Below, piece after piece: positions 41,636-52,082 of a stretch of 64,000 bases of DNA. A model generated the notes under the pieces. It made no database searches. It was given only the letters and a program-made list of their open reading frames with translations, and was not told the DNA's origin. Position numbers and translations under genes: made by a program. Source of the DNA: Ctena decussata (lineage: Eukaryota; Mollusca; Bivalvia; Lucinida; Lucinidae); assembly GCA_963989385.1 (NCBI GenBank), contig OZ022510.1, positions 33,981,448 to 34,045,447 on the forward strand, written 5' to 3'. Each line of letters starts with the position of its first letter. Position 1 is the stretch's first letter.

Positions 41636-41984
41636 TGGCAAAAGTTTGATCCATAGAAACTTAGATTCGTCTCAAAGTATCGGTTGGCATCTGTACGATC
41701 AAACTGTCATTAACTTTTAATAATTGTCTCTGGATGTGCGTTCAAAGATGTAGTTGATTGGACATGTAGTTCAATTAGTTATCTGTTTTTGCGTATATGG
41801 ATAAGCTGCTTCTATGCAAATTCCATCCAATGATGTGTAAAGAATTGCCTGAATTGAAAGGGTAAAAAGAGTTCAGATCAGGGCTTGCAGCAAGAAGCTG
41901 TATAAAATAAGTGGACTTGTCAGAGTATTCATTACAGAAATAAATATGACATGGGATAAAGTGTCCGGCAGTTACCGTAAATTT

Positions 41985-42200
41985 TTTAGAAATTCATCAC
42001 CTATAACAATTACCGGAATTGTCCTAAAATGAACAGTTTGGTTTTACAGTGTAGTAATGCGTCTAAAATGCCGATGGAATGGCAAACAGTGTAGACGCTG
42101 ATCAGACTGCTCCTTCAGGAGCGGTCTGATCTTGGTCTGCACAGTTTGCTCAGCCTAACTGTACCATTATTTTGATTTTTACGGCAGTTCCTGTATTCCG
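41985..42200. repeat. Composite of 'aaccaaactgttc' repeat and 'gcaaacagtgtagac' hairpin
   Basis: accggaattgtcctaaaatg, aacagtttggttttacagtg mirror 14510-14645; then ggcaaacagtgtagacgctg ... ggtctgcacagtttgctc closes on gactgctccttcaggagcggtc (42075-42155). Outer words gtaaattttttagaaa and atttttacgg suggest one element with TTACGG-type ends. Confidence 0.6.
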
Positions 42201-42356
42201 AATTTTCTCAGGAGAAATTGCATATTGATTTTCCCAGTACAGCCAGCCCTAGTTTACATTGATCTTTGTACAGTAATAGTTATGGCCACTGGTCAGATTG
42301 ATTTGGTAACTGTCGAATCGGACATCCATTAGGTAGGCAATGGTCAGGATTCTGTG

Positions 42357-42630
42357 GTGTACCAAAAGGATCAGAATCGGATAAAAATCAGCCATATCGG
42401 CCGACCCGTCGTTTTGAAATACCCGTCTTTTTTCGGGTCGACCTGTATTTTCGATATAGGTCGACCCTGAAATGTACGTGCGACCCGCAAATTTATGAGT
42501 CGACCTGTGCTTTACCGGTTTAGTTGCCTTCACGGGTCAACCGGTAGTTTACGGTTCGACTCATATCATAATTACAGATCGATGCGTGTATTTTTTTGAA
42601 ATACGGGTCGACATGACCCTTTTGGTACAC
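42357..42630. mobile_element. 274-bp element with GTGTACCAAAAGG inverted ends
   Basis: gtgtaccaaaaggatcag and tgacccttttggtacac are the ends. Inside, gaaatacccgt / acgggtcgac and tcgggtcgacctg, tttaccggttt / aaccggtagttta form smaller dyads rich in gggtcgac. A 94-codon minus-strand frame across it has no recognisable domain. Confidence 0.75.
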
Positions 42631-43182
42631 GGAGGTGTTCTATGCTTCGGATGGCGACAATTTTAGTGTGAAAGGGTAGTAGCCAAATAATTCTGTTTTG
42701 TCTGGTAATAGCAAGGTATACCTTATAATTGAAATTCATTTTCTAATGGCTGTTGTCTCTGAGTAATGTAATGTCACCCATTTATCATTTTACTGATCTG
42801 ATATGCTCGAATGGTAGCAGATGTTAAGAAATACCTGTCCATTGACTGATGCAACTTCCAATCTTGCGCCTAGGTCAGACACTTCAAAGCTGTCAAAAAC
42901 AAACACCCCGGTAACGATCAAAGTCTTTTTATCTGATCTGTTTTCGTCTTCGGCAAAACGGTGCATTGTTTGATCACCTGTCATCGTATCCGATTAAGAG
43001 CCACCCATTTCCGAACAAGAATCACACCCGGATTGACTTAAAACTTGAATGCCAGTCCGATTCACTAACTTGCTATAGGCCAGAACTTGCCTGTGAGGAC
43101 AACACTCTGATGATCAACATTAATCAATGCATTATTTTCGCCTACTGAACCTGTTACGACAGTGAAAATTGAAATGATATAT

Positions 43183-43417
43183 GATCCGCGACACGAGAAA
43201 ACCAACAATGTGGTTGTGCGTCCAGTACAGACTCCGATCAGTCTAGCAACCGCCCAGTCCGATCAGACTCTTTGCTAAAGGCTAAAAGGGTAGCTTAGGG
43301 TCTAAGCAACCTCCATGTGGACAGCGAAGACTCTGATCAGACTGGGCGGATGCCCAGGCTGATCTGAGTCTGTAGTGGGCACACAGTCACATTGTTGGTT
43401 TTCTTGTGTCGCGGCTC
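43183..43417. mobile_element. PAL element, copy 7
   Basis: Termini gatccgcgacacgagaaa and tttcttgtgtcgcggctc; centre ctaaaggctaaaagggtagc, then ttagggtctaagcaacctcc. 235 bp. Confidence 0.88.
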
Positions 43418-43512
43418 ATATATATTTGGTGGGTTGTTTTATGTGCCAGGTTCAAATATCAACATTTCTGATCAGCTGAGACCACAAGTTGCATTAGGCG
43501 GTGAATTGGTAG

Positions 43513-43722
43513 TAGAGTGGGGTCGGGTAATTTCGGACAGCGGGTAAATTCGGACATACCATTGTTAACAGTAAAAATCCAGATGAGACGGCTCATAATG
43601 AGCCGAGCCGTCTCATCAGGATTTTCACTGTTTGCCCAGTTAATTTTGTTTAAATTCCAAACAACTGACATATAAAGGAAACAATGTCACTGTCCGAATT
43701 TACCAGCTGTCCGAATTTACCT
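43513..43722. mobile_element. Foldback element with double GGTAAATTCGGACA ends
   Basis: gggtaatttcggacagcggg and taaattcggaca pair with tgtccgaatttaccagctgt and ccgaatttacc; the core hairpin tccagatgagacggctcata / gagccgtctcatcagga is related to the cores of 25452-25655 and 30898-31120. Confidence 0.75.
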
Positions 43723-43773
43723 GAATTTCTATATGTTGCACACTAATTTTCAGCTTATCATTACTTTATAATT

Positions 43774-43812
43774 GAGCCACGACACGGCAAAACCAAAAAA
43801 AGGGCATCATTT
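43774..43812. mobile_element. PAL element end fragment
   Basis: gagccacgacacggcaaaac then caaaaaaagggcatc keeps only one terminus of the PAL family. Confidence 0.6.
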
Positions 43813-44309
43813 ATCAGTTTTCTATTGAGCTTAAGCATCGGGTTAGTCTTTCATCTAGTCCCAGTATACATCTGGTAAAACAGTAATTTAAAAATAAACT
43901 ACTTTTAATATGTTGTTTTCATTGCGTTCTGTAACATTATAATTCAAGTTTGTCAGATTTTTTTTTGGTTTTGTTTTTAAATCACATATTCATATCTCCT
44001 TACTGCTGAACAAAATAATTGGTTTAAAAATTTATGCAATTTCACATTTACGGATTTATAGATCACATGGTCCAAGCCGAGGAAAGGTCTTAATGACAAT
44101 TCTGAGAGAATACCTTGTTATTTCTCAAAGAATTTGAAACATATGCAGTGACACCCCGTTGCCTCAACGAGACAATATATAGGTCAGTGGCCACGGTATA
44201 TGTTGGAAAAACAAATGCTTAAACTGCCCTCACCAAGACTTGGAACCGGCTTCTTATCATCTTGATGTATCATATTTGGATCATGTATGTTTCTGTAACA
44301 CTCTGTGTG

Positions 44310-44377
<68 letters not shown>

Positions 44378-45352
44378 CATATGCAAATTATATAAATGAG
44401 TATATGTTAAGTGTGTAAGCAAGTCTTTTAGTATAATCTTGGTGGGTTTCTGGAACGTTTCTTGAACAGGGATATACTACGCTCTGTATACGATACATGC
44501 GTGTATATATTAGCTCATAAGACCGGTTTTATTCGCCTGTAGGACTACCCAAAATATGTAAAAATGTTGTATTCGTTCTGGTATTAGATGAGAGTTTCCC
44601 TCCAAAACTCAACACAGCTGAACCGGAGAGCGTCAGCAGGCTCTCATATTCATAGACTACCTATACCATACACCTTTTAATGCAACAATTGCAAATGCTT
44701 TTTGATCACTAAATATAGAGATTAGTATACCCCTTACCATCTGCAAACAACAAGCATTCTAGACCCTGTTTATCCATTTTGTAATCTTAATATACCTGTG
44801 TGTTGTATATGTTTATCTTTTAGACCTTTATATCATCTAAATAAAGTCAACAATCTGGGTGACTCTAGTTTAATTACTCCCAACTGCATGTAAATAATCG
44901 TTTTTTCGAAATAAGCTACAATGTCTATAATTTGTATCATTTTAGTCACCATGACTAAAATGACGCAACGTATAATCATTTTTTTTGGGTCTCAGGCCTA
45001 CAGATATAAGGAAATCGCTAAATATGCTGGCTGCACCAGTTTTCTGTGCATTAACAATTGCTCGCCAGATAAAAAAAAACAAGCTTTGATAAATAAAAAG
45101 TAAAATTTTATCATCTGAGTGTGCTTAAAAATATATGTTAAGCAAACGTCACTTACATTTCATGTCCGCATGTCTCCATGCGCACAGACTTGATCCGATT
45201 AAAATTGATGATGGGTTTAATCCGCAGTATTAATACGATAATTAGAATCCGACATGTATTTGCTTACACCATTTCGAGTGCAAAACATAGTTCACGGTGT
45301 ATGGGTATACCTCCTCCTTTTTCTCCATTTGTTGCAAAAAGCGACAATACAT
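43813..45352. other. No gene recognised; contains (GT)n/(GA)n microsatellite
   Basis: Microsatellite at 44303-44378 (gtgtgtgtgtgtgtgt then gagagagagagagaga). A worn 'cattag...gtctcg' type hairpin may lie at 44140-44220. The rest is unassigned. Confidence 0.4.
44303..44378. repeat. Compound (GT)n-(GA)n microsatellite
   Basis: Continuous dinucleotide runs of both types, interrupted once by a tt in the GT part. Confidence 0.9.
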
Positions 45353-45587
45353 GAGCCGCGACACGAGAAAACCAACAAAGTGGTTGTGCGCCCAGTGCAG
45401 ACTCAGATCAGCCTGGGCATCCGTCCAGTCTGACCAGAGGCTTTGCTCAGCGCTTAAAAGGTAGCTAAGGGTCTAAGCTACCGCCATGCGGACAGCGAAG
45501 ATTCCGATCAGACTGGGCGGATGCCCAGGCTGATCTGAGTCTGCGCTGGGCGCAAAACCACATTGTTGATTTTCTCGTGTCGCGGCT
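45353..45587. mobile_element. PAL element, copy 8
   Basis: Termini gagccgcgacacgagaaa and ttttctcgtgtcgcggct; centre gctcagcgcttaaaaggtag, then ctaagggtctaagctaccgc. One of the best preserved copies (235 bp). Confidence 0.9.
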
Positions 45588-45609
45588 GACATGTATTAAT
45601 TTTGTGAAT

Positions 45610-45800
45610 TCCTGTTTCCTTCCTTACATAAAAAATCCCTTCCGAAAAGGGATCTCTTCTTAAAAGAAAGAATTTGCTGCTCTATGAGCAAACACTTACC
45701 TTTAAAAATTCACCCCACCACACACACACACTTAGAAGGGAGGCAAAAATGAAAATGGTAGAGTTGCTTCAGTTGAAAGTGTGCCCATTTACATTCCAGG
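45610..45800. mobile_element. Foldback element, AATTTGCTC family, with CACA insertion
   Basis: gaaagaatttgctgctctat / gagcaaacacttacctttaa is the worn centre; the right arm agggaggcaaaaatgaaaat, ggtagagttgcttcagttga, aagtgtgcccat matches 40915-41140. A (cacaca) run at 45720-45731 interrupts it. Confidence 0.65.
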
Positions 45801-46084
45801 ACCGATTAGGTGCTGCTTCATTAAATGTGTTATATCACATTCTTAGCAAAGAAATACAAGGATTTCTTCCCCATATAAATATGCTATTTCCCAGGTCTCT
45901 GAGAGGATTTAGCCAGTATTGTGAAAATGAAAACTATAAACCTGTATTGCCCTTGACCTAATTTATGGCCAGATCAACTTTGGTTCTTTATGCTGAAGTG
46001 GATTTCACAGAAACTTTTTAAGCCTAGATATAATAATCGGAAAATATGGTTAGCTAAATGAATACATGAAGACATAAGGTCACT

Positions 46085-46743
46085 AAGGGCCCAGTCTCAC
46101 CGTTATGTTTTGAGGGCTAGGTTGTCCTACGTTTCGCGCCCTACGTTTGACAAAAAAATGTACCCCGTTTTGTAAGTATTTAGGTGTTACTAAGTTTTTA
46201 GTACGTTTTAAATACGTTTAACAACGGTTGACTTCGTATTACCCGGTTATCAAACGGCTTAGTGCCACGCTTTCAGAATGGACGAGAACAGTTTACTTAC
46301 CTACGACGATTCTGTACGTTTTTTAGGGACTACTAGATAGTGTCCGGTATAACTTGAGTAGGTATCGCCAAACTTACAAAATGGTAATAAAACGCAGAAT
46401 AAAATGTCTCAAAACTTACTAAGACGTGGAAAAGCTTATATAGTGCGTAGTAGAATGTAGAGGACCTTCACGTACAGCTACGTATTTTTAAAACGTTTCA
46501 TGTACGTTTTGCTACGTTTAGATTGCGTTTCAGTAAGATTTTACTACGCATATATTAACTATTTTGAAATGCTACGTTTACGTTGACTTTTCAATTCAAA
46601 CGTAGCTAGGCCACATATGTAGCTGTATATATCCGTATATAATACGTATCCAGTACGTTTAAATACGCATATTCCCGTTTTGGTACGTTTTAAATACGTA
46701 GAAAAAACCTAGTCCTCAATACGTGACAGCGAGACTGAGGCTT
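46085..46743. mobile_element. 659-bp element with ~39-bp inverted ends and TACGTTTT-rich interior
   Basis: Left end aagggcccagtctcaccgtt, atgttttgagggctaggtt; right end aacctagtcctcaatacgtg, acagcgagactgaggctt. The interior carries many tacgttt/aaacgta words in both orientations. No transposase. A further right-hand end follows at 46744-47025. Confidence 0.8.
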
Positions 46744-47025
46744 AGATGACCTCTATGTTATTTTTGCTACGTTTTTGTACGTATTTAATGCGTTTCGGCT
46801 ACGTTTTAATACGTTCTGACCACGTTTTACTACGTGTTGCTACGTTTTACTAGGTATACGCCACGTATATCAAAATGCCGTGTTTGAGTTAAAAATTCTA
46901 ATTCAAACGTCACTAGATCACGTCTTTAGCTCTACCTATATACAACGTTTTACAACGTATACTGCCGTTTTGCCACGTTTTAAAAACGTAGTAAAACCTA
47001 GCCCTCAATATTGACAGTGAGACTT
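46744..47025. mobile_element. Additional right half of the same element
   Basis: tttgctacgtttttgtacgt and similar words lead to a second terminus aaacctagccctcaatattg, acagtgagact (ending 47024). The left end of this unit is missing, so it is either a nested partial copy or a duplicated right half. Confidence 0.65.
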
Positions 47026-47427
47026 TCACTTAAAAGTAAATGTCAATATTTAACCTTTCCTCGAGGTACATGAGATTTTAAAATTAAAACATGCACTTCT
47101 CTAGAGTCAGTGGTTTAAAATTTTGACAACGGAGCAAAGTGACAACTGTGTCTGTTGACAGTAAGTTCTCAGATGAGCTGCAGGACCGTTGGTCGTCTGG
47201 TTTGACAATCGAAGTCTTTCTGTAATTTTCAAACTGGGGTATTCTAAAACTGCCTTTGGAAGACTGGACGGACTTGATAGAGGCTTGCCATTCAATGTCA
47301 AAACCGAGCAGTCCACATGAAAAATCGGTAAAGTAGCATGCGCATGAGTTGTCACGCATAATTGTGAGATTAAAACTGCCAGGTAAACGCTTTCGGTCAT
47401 CAAAAGTGATGAGACAGTTCATACAAG

Positions 47428-47555
47428 CACACTACGTCGAAACAACGTCGATGCAACAGTATGACACTTTACTGACGTCTATACAAGGTTGTTCTAACAT
47501 CATAACGTTGCATCGACGTCGTCACAACGTTGTTTAGACGATGCATATATACTGG
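47428..47555. repeat. Palindromic ACGT-core short element
   Basis: acgtcgaaacaacgtcgatg, caacagtatgac and the complement words acgttgcatcgacgtcgtca, caacgttgtttagacg. Member of the family at 1394-1542. Confidence 0.6.
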
Positions 47556-49225
47556 GTTGAAAGAAGAAAAAGAAGATTGTTGTGCGATATCCGATCATTT
47601 CGTATATGCCTTCTGTAAAGGTAAGCTTCGTTCTACGCGAGTGAGCATAAAATCATTACCCCATTATACCTTTTGAGAAAATATACCCGTCGAAGGGAAG
47701 GCCAGAAATAAGCACCGCCCCATCAAGGAAAGGAAATCGAGGAATAAACACACCATACAGCCGGCTGAAATGAAGACAGATGTCTATAGAGATAGCAGAT
47801 GCACTAAAATGAAAGTAGGTTTTGAGCAGGTGAGATAAAGTTGCTGGTAGAAATAGACGATAATATTCTGGAAGAGTTTAGCCTCTTATGGAAGTTGATC
47901 AGTGTCTGTAGATTCTACAGTATCAGTCTGGACGGCTTTCTTACACAGATAAGGCTATGTCAGGTCTTGAATGGGCAACATTTTTCAGAAAATAACATAA
48001 AATCAGCATTTCGGCTCCCATTAAACGAATCTGAGATGGTGCCTAATCTGTTTGCATGCGTGTAATAAAACTTCAATTAGTAAGGAATATTTTTGCCAAT
48101 TTTTGACGCACCATTTGGTTTTATAATGAAAATACACGCTTTCAAAGAGGGTGGGTGGCGACAAAGTGATTGCCTTTGTCAACAGATACAGTTTTAGGTG
48201 GAAAGCTGGGATGGCAGATCGGTTTGTATGGAAAAAAAGCTGACACTGATGACACCTATCAATAGAACGTGTCTTTAAAATCACATTTTTGACGTTTTGG
48301 TTGTGTCAACGGCATAAAATCACTCCAAGAACTCGTGAAAAGTATTTTCCTAGATTTCAAAGGAAGGAAATAATATTTATCGAAGCTGGTTATGCATTCG
48401 TGAAAGAAATACTATACTGACAGAAAGAGGTGAACGTAGAACTACAGTATACTAGCGGTGCTGGGCCTGTGTTACTTTTCATTGTGTTTGTTTCTCAGAT
48501 GCCATAAAGGGGGATAAAACTGATTTATTTTTGCATAAATGTTTGTGATATTATCCTCTACATAAAATGTGTGTTTTATTGCTGTTGTGCATGTGGTTTT
48601 GTTGCTGTGGCAACTTAAAGGTTTTTCAACATAACCTCAGTGCTCAGGTGAGCGATATAGGACCGTTGATGATCTTCTGGGTAGTATGTTTTCTTGAATG
48701 AAATCCTGTTTTGTTAAATTACCTCTAATCAACACAGGGTTTTAGTCAGAGCAGTGAAAACATACCTTTTCCGACTAAACTACCGTTTTTCTAATCCTAA
48801 ACGATGTCAGCGCTGCGTTGAGCTAAAAAGGGAGAAAATACCCTTTTTCATCTTATTTTTGGTACAAGGGTCAGTACCAAGTTGACCAGCAAGTGCCCCG
48901 CTTTCTAACCCCTCAGCCCGTCTCCGGCGCCAAAGTGATCGTGAATTGTTCTATCATTATTATTATTTATCCGAGACGTCGCTCCAAACCTTTCTTCTGT
49001 TTTTTTTTTGTAGCTATTTTATTGCATATAATGATTCTCGTTTTCATGAAAAGAAAAACGATGATGTACAGAAATTTATTTATTTATCATTATTAATATT
49101 AGGCGTAGTATTATTGTTATGTTTGTGTGATCGATGCCCCATATGGTATTTCTTACTGCTACTTCATCCTTGCACACAACGTTATAATGACGTCGCATTG
49201 ACGTCGTCGAAACCAGATTACATTA
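47556..49225. other. No gene recognised; repeat end near 48640
   Basis: ctcaggtgagcgatatagga at 48642-48661 is the ending of the repeat family at 11280-12165; the rest of that unit is worn. At 49172-49225 lies an ACGT-core copy (gcacacaacgttataatgac) similar to 49540. Short frames near 48900-49280 have no support. Confidence 0.4.
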
Positions 49226-49529
49226 CAATAGTTAAAACAAATAAAAAGATAATAAATAAATTAAAAAGGCAGTTATGACATTTTTTCTCGTCAATTTTAG
49301 TTTTGTATGATCGAAATGCAGAGTTTATAAATTTTGGCAATATGTAAAAAATTTGGCATTATTTCTTTTCCCTATAGAATTGCTTTCTTCGTCTGAAGAT
49401 CGGTGTTAATGAAATGTGGACCTAGAATACTAAATTGTGACTGTGGACAGACTTCCAATATCATTATTTTTTTCCGATACCTAATGGAAAACCAAAAGAG
49501 ACGGATCAGATCTTCACATTGATACATAC

Positions 49530-49745
49530 TACCCAGCTTGCACACAACGTTATAATGACGTCGCATTGACGTCGACGAAACCAGATTACATCGTATCGTA
49601 TTCTGACGTCATGTGCCCTCTGAGATAAACTGTACTACCCAGCATTTACAAGACGTCGAAATGACGTAGTATTGACGGTCATGCGGCATGGGGCGTCGCA
49701 TCGACCCCATTTCGACATCATAACGACGTCAAGTGCCTGCTAGGC
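49530..49745. repeat. Two adjacent ACGT-core short elements
   Basis: cccagcttgcacacaacgtt ... gacgtcatgtgccctctg and cccagcatttacaagacgtc ... gacgtcaagtgcctgctag. Each starts CCCAGC and ends with a GTGCC word. Counterparts at 58735-58955. Confidence 0.65.
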
Positions 49746-49982
49746 GTACTCTTATGCTGTTCAAACACTTTGCATATTTTAATTTAACCTCTTTTTTGGG
49801 ACACCTTAAAATTACTGTAACTATTCTAAAATTTGAATAGGTGCTTATACTTGCCGACAGTGTGTCAAAAAATACTGATAGGATCTGATGCATTGCATAT
49901 CTTGATCTGATTCTAAACTGATATCTCAGATACATCTATCCCAAAATCAATGTTTCTGCGGCAATTGTTTGTTAATCAAGCA

Positions 49983-51368
49983 GCTCTTGGTATACATCAT
50001 TGATAATCAAGAGTCGGTCATACTTGCACGTGCATTTTATGCTCATATCTTGTGTTGAACGTTATGAACCTTGTCCGGGCAAAATACGTTTGACGCTACA
50101 CGCTAACAATGAGTACGAATTTAAGTCTACGCAACTGCGTAGTCTGTCAGAGTAAGTGCAGTGCACCGTTTGATTCCCAGAAGGCATACTTATTGCGCCT
50201 ACCCTGTTCTGATTGTGCTAGTGCACAGACTAGTTTGAATTTATTTGTTTTGCATATACCATAAGGCTGATTTTATCACGACACGACTCAAATGGCCTGG
50301 GCAAGGAAAAATGTGTGTTCAGCCCATAATATTTGCGGCGACATATGTATGTATACGCAGCCAGGCGGTACCATGATATGTCTACCCTATGTGTAGTCTA
50401 CCCTGTTCTGATTGCGCATGCATATAGTCTAGACACGCGTGTTTTGCGTATGACATAGGACTGATTTTATCACGACACGAGGTATGCGCAAGGAAAAATG
50501 TGTTTCACCCCATCTTGGTAAGAGCGAATGCAGTCCGATTAGTGTCAATTCCTTTCGCACACTTTACGGCGTTGCAGTGTATGATGCTCAAGATTGTTTA
50601 TACATGTTGTTAACGCATACCTGTTACCACAGACTGGGCTGATTCTTCTCGTCGCATGTGGCACTTTTCCGAGGGTGTGGCTGTTGGGTTACATCACTGA
50701 TAATCAAGAGACGGTCATATTTGCACGTGCATTTTATGCGCATCTCTTGTGTTTAACGTTATGAGCCTTGTGCGGTCAAAATGTTTTTGACACTGTACCC
50801 AAACAGTGGGTACCAAGGTAAGTCTATGCAACAGCGTAGTCTGTAGAAGTAAGTGCAGTGCACTGCTTGATTCCCAGAAGGCATACTTAGTGCGCCTACC
50901 CTGTTCTGATTGTGCTAGTGCACAGACTAGTCTGGACATAGGTGTTTTGCATATATGATAAGGCTGATTTTATCACGACATGACTTAAAATGGCCTGGGC
51001 AAGGAAAAACGTGTGTTCAGCACATAATGTTTGAAGCGAACTATGTATTTGTATACGCAACCAGGAAGTGCCAAGATATGTCTACGCTCATGTGTAGTCT
51101 ACCCTGTTCTGATTGCGCATGCATCCAGCCTAGACACGCGTGTTTTGCGTATGACATAGGACTGGTTTTATCACGACACGAGGTATGTGCTAGGTAAAAG
51201 GTGTTTCACCCCATCTTGGTAAAAGCCAATGCAGTCCGATTAGTGTCAGTTTGCGGCGCTGCAGAGTATGATGCTCAAGATTGTTAATACATGATGTTGA
51301 CGCATAACTGTTACCACAGACTGGGCTGATTCTTCTCGTCGCATGTGGCAATTTCCCGAGGGTGCGGC
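49983..51368 (+). repeat. Two tandem ~690-bp units, each built of two ~190-bp sub-repeats
   Basis: Units begin with ttgggttacatcattgata-type words at 49983 and 50681. Within each, ctaccctgttctgattg followed by (tgc or cgc), an agtctagac-type dyad and gttttatcacgacac occurs twice, about 195 bp apart (for example 50198 and 50395). Frames of 74-80 codons here are not shared in full between units. Confidence 0.9.
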
Positions 51369-51487
51369 TCTTAAAGAATGAGCATTAATATTACAAAAAA
51401 AGGAAATTGTTCTTTTCGCGTAGTAAGCAACACTTTGGCTAACAACACTCTATATATTTAGACCATCACCAGGTTGGTAAATCTGTT

Positions 51488-51583
51488 TTGGACCGACACA
51501 CGGCGCCAAGTGTATGCAAATATGGTTACGTACCGTTGAGCCACTTGGGTAACGTCAATAAGAGAACTGAACTGAACTGAACT
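51488..51583 (+). mobile_element. Short retroposon (family E), copy 3, with empty site in the paralogous segment
   Basis: Body ggaccgacacacggcgccaa, gtatgcaaatatggttacgt, ccacttggg; tail gaactgaactgaactgaact. The 12-mer ggtaaatctgtt flanks it (51476-51487 and 51584-51595). The other segmental copy has a single ggtaaatctgtt at the same place (61414-61425) and no element. Confidence 0.95.
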
Positions 51584-51624
51584 GGTAAATCTGTTGAATA
51601 GTAAACATCAACTTCATACAAAGA

Positions 51625-51811
51625 ATGATGGATTGATGACGCGATTTTACGTCTTTTTCAACTGTATTTCAGTTATATCAGGACGATAATGAAAGAATAT
51701 GTGCAATGGAACCCCGTTTATGGTAGGAAAGATTTTCGACTCAAGCGGGACTCGAACCTGGTCCGCTAGATGAGTTGGCCAGTGCTGAACCCGCTGACCT
51801 ACCGGGGCTCC
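51625..51811 (-). mobile_element. SINE family A, minus strand
   Basis: Minus strand: ggagccccggtaggtcagcg, cggaccaggttcgagtcccg (B box ggttcgagtcc), tail ctgatataactgaaatacag to gcgtcatcaatccatc. The same insertion is at 61469-61657, so it predates the segmental duplication. Confidence 0.85.
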
Positions 51812-51979
51812 TACCAAAGACAAAGAGACAGACACACAACAAAGGTATTCAAATAAACATACAGACAGAGATACACATGATCAAAGCTATCTAATCTTTA
51901 AAAAAATAAACTCAGACTAAACCAACAAGATTGAATAATTAGCCAGCAATAATTTGTATCAACCTTGACGAGGCTAAAC

Positions 51980-52082
51980 ACCAGTCACATAACGTCCTAA
52001 TGACGTGGCACTGACATCGATACGACGTCAAAATGTCGCATCGACGTCAAAATGACGTCATTGGACGTCATGTGCCTGCCGG
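51980..52082. repeat. ACGT-core short element
   Basis: agtcacataacgtcctaatg, then gacatcgatacgacgtcaaa, ending cattggacgtcatgtgcctg. Contains tgacgtca (CRE-type) palindromes. Counterpart 61823-61923. Confidence 0.65.

Noticed and set aside
41280..41720. 146-codon frame
   Set aside because: It is assembled from a 63-bp hairpin insertion, unique DNA and the back of a SINE; no domain and no splice or start support.
49729..49935. 68-codon minus-strand frame (MYLRYQFRIRSR...) present in both segmental copies
   Set aside because: Fifteen of 68 residues differ between the copies and nearly all base differences change an amino acid, so there is no sign of protein-level constraint.
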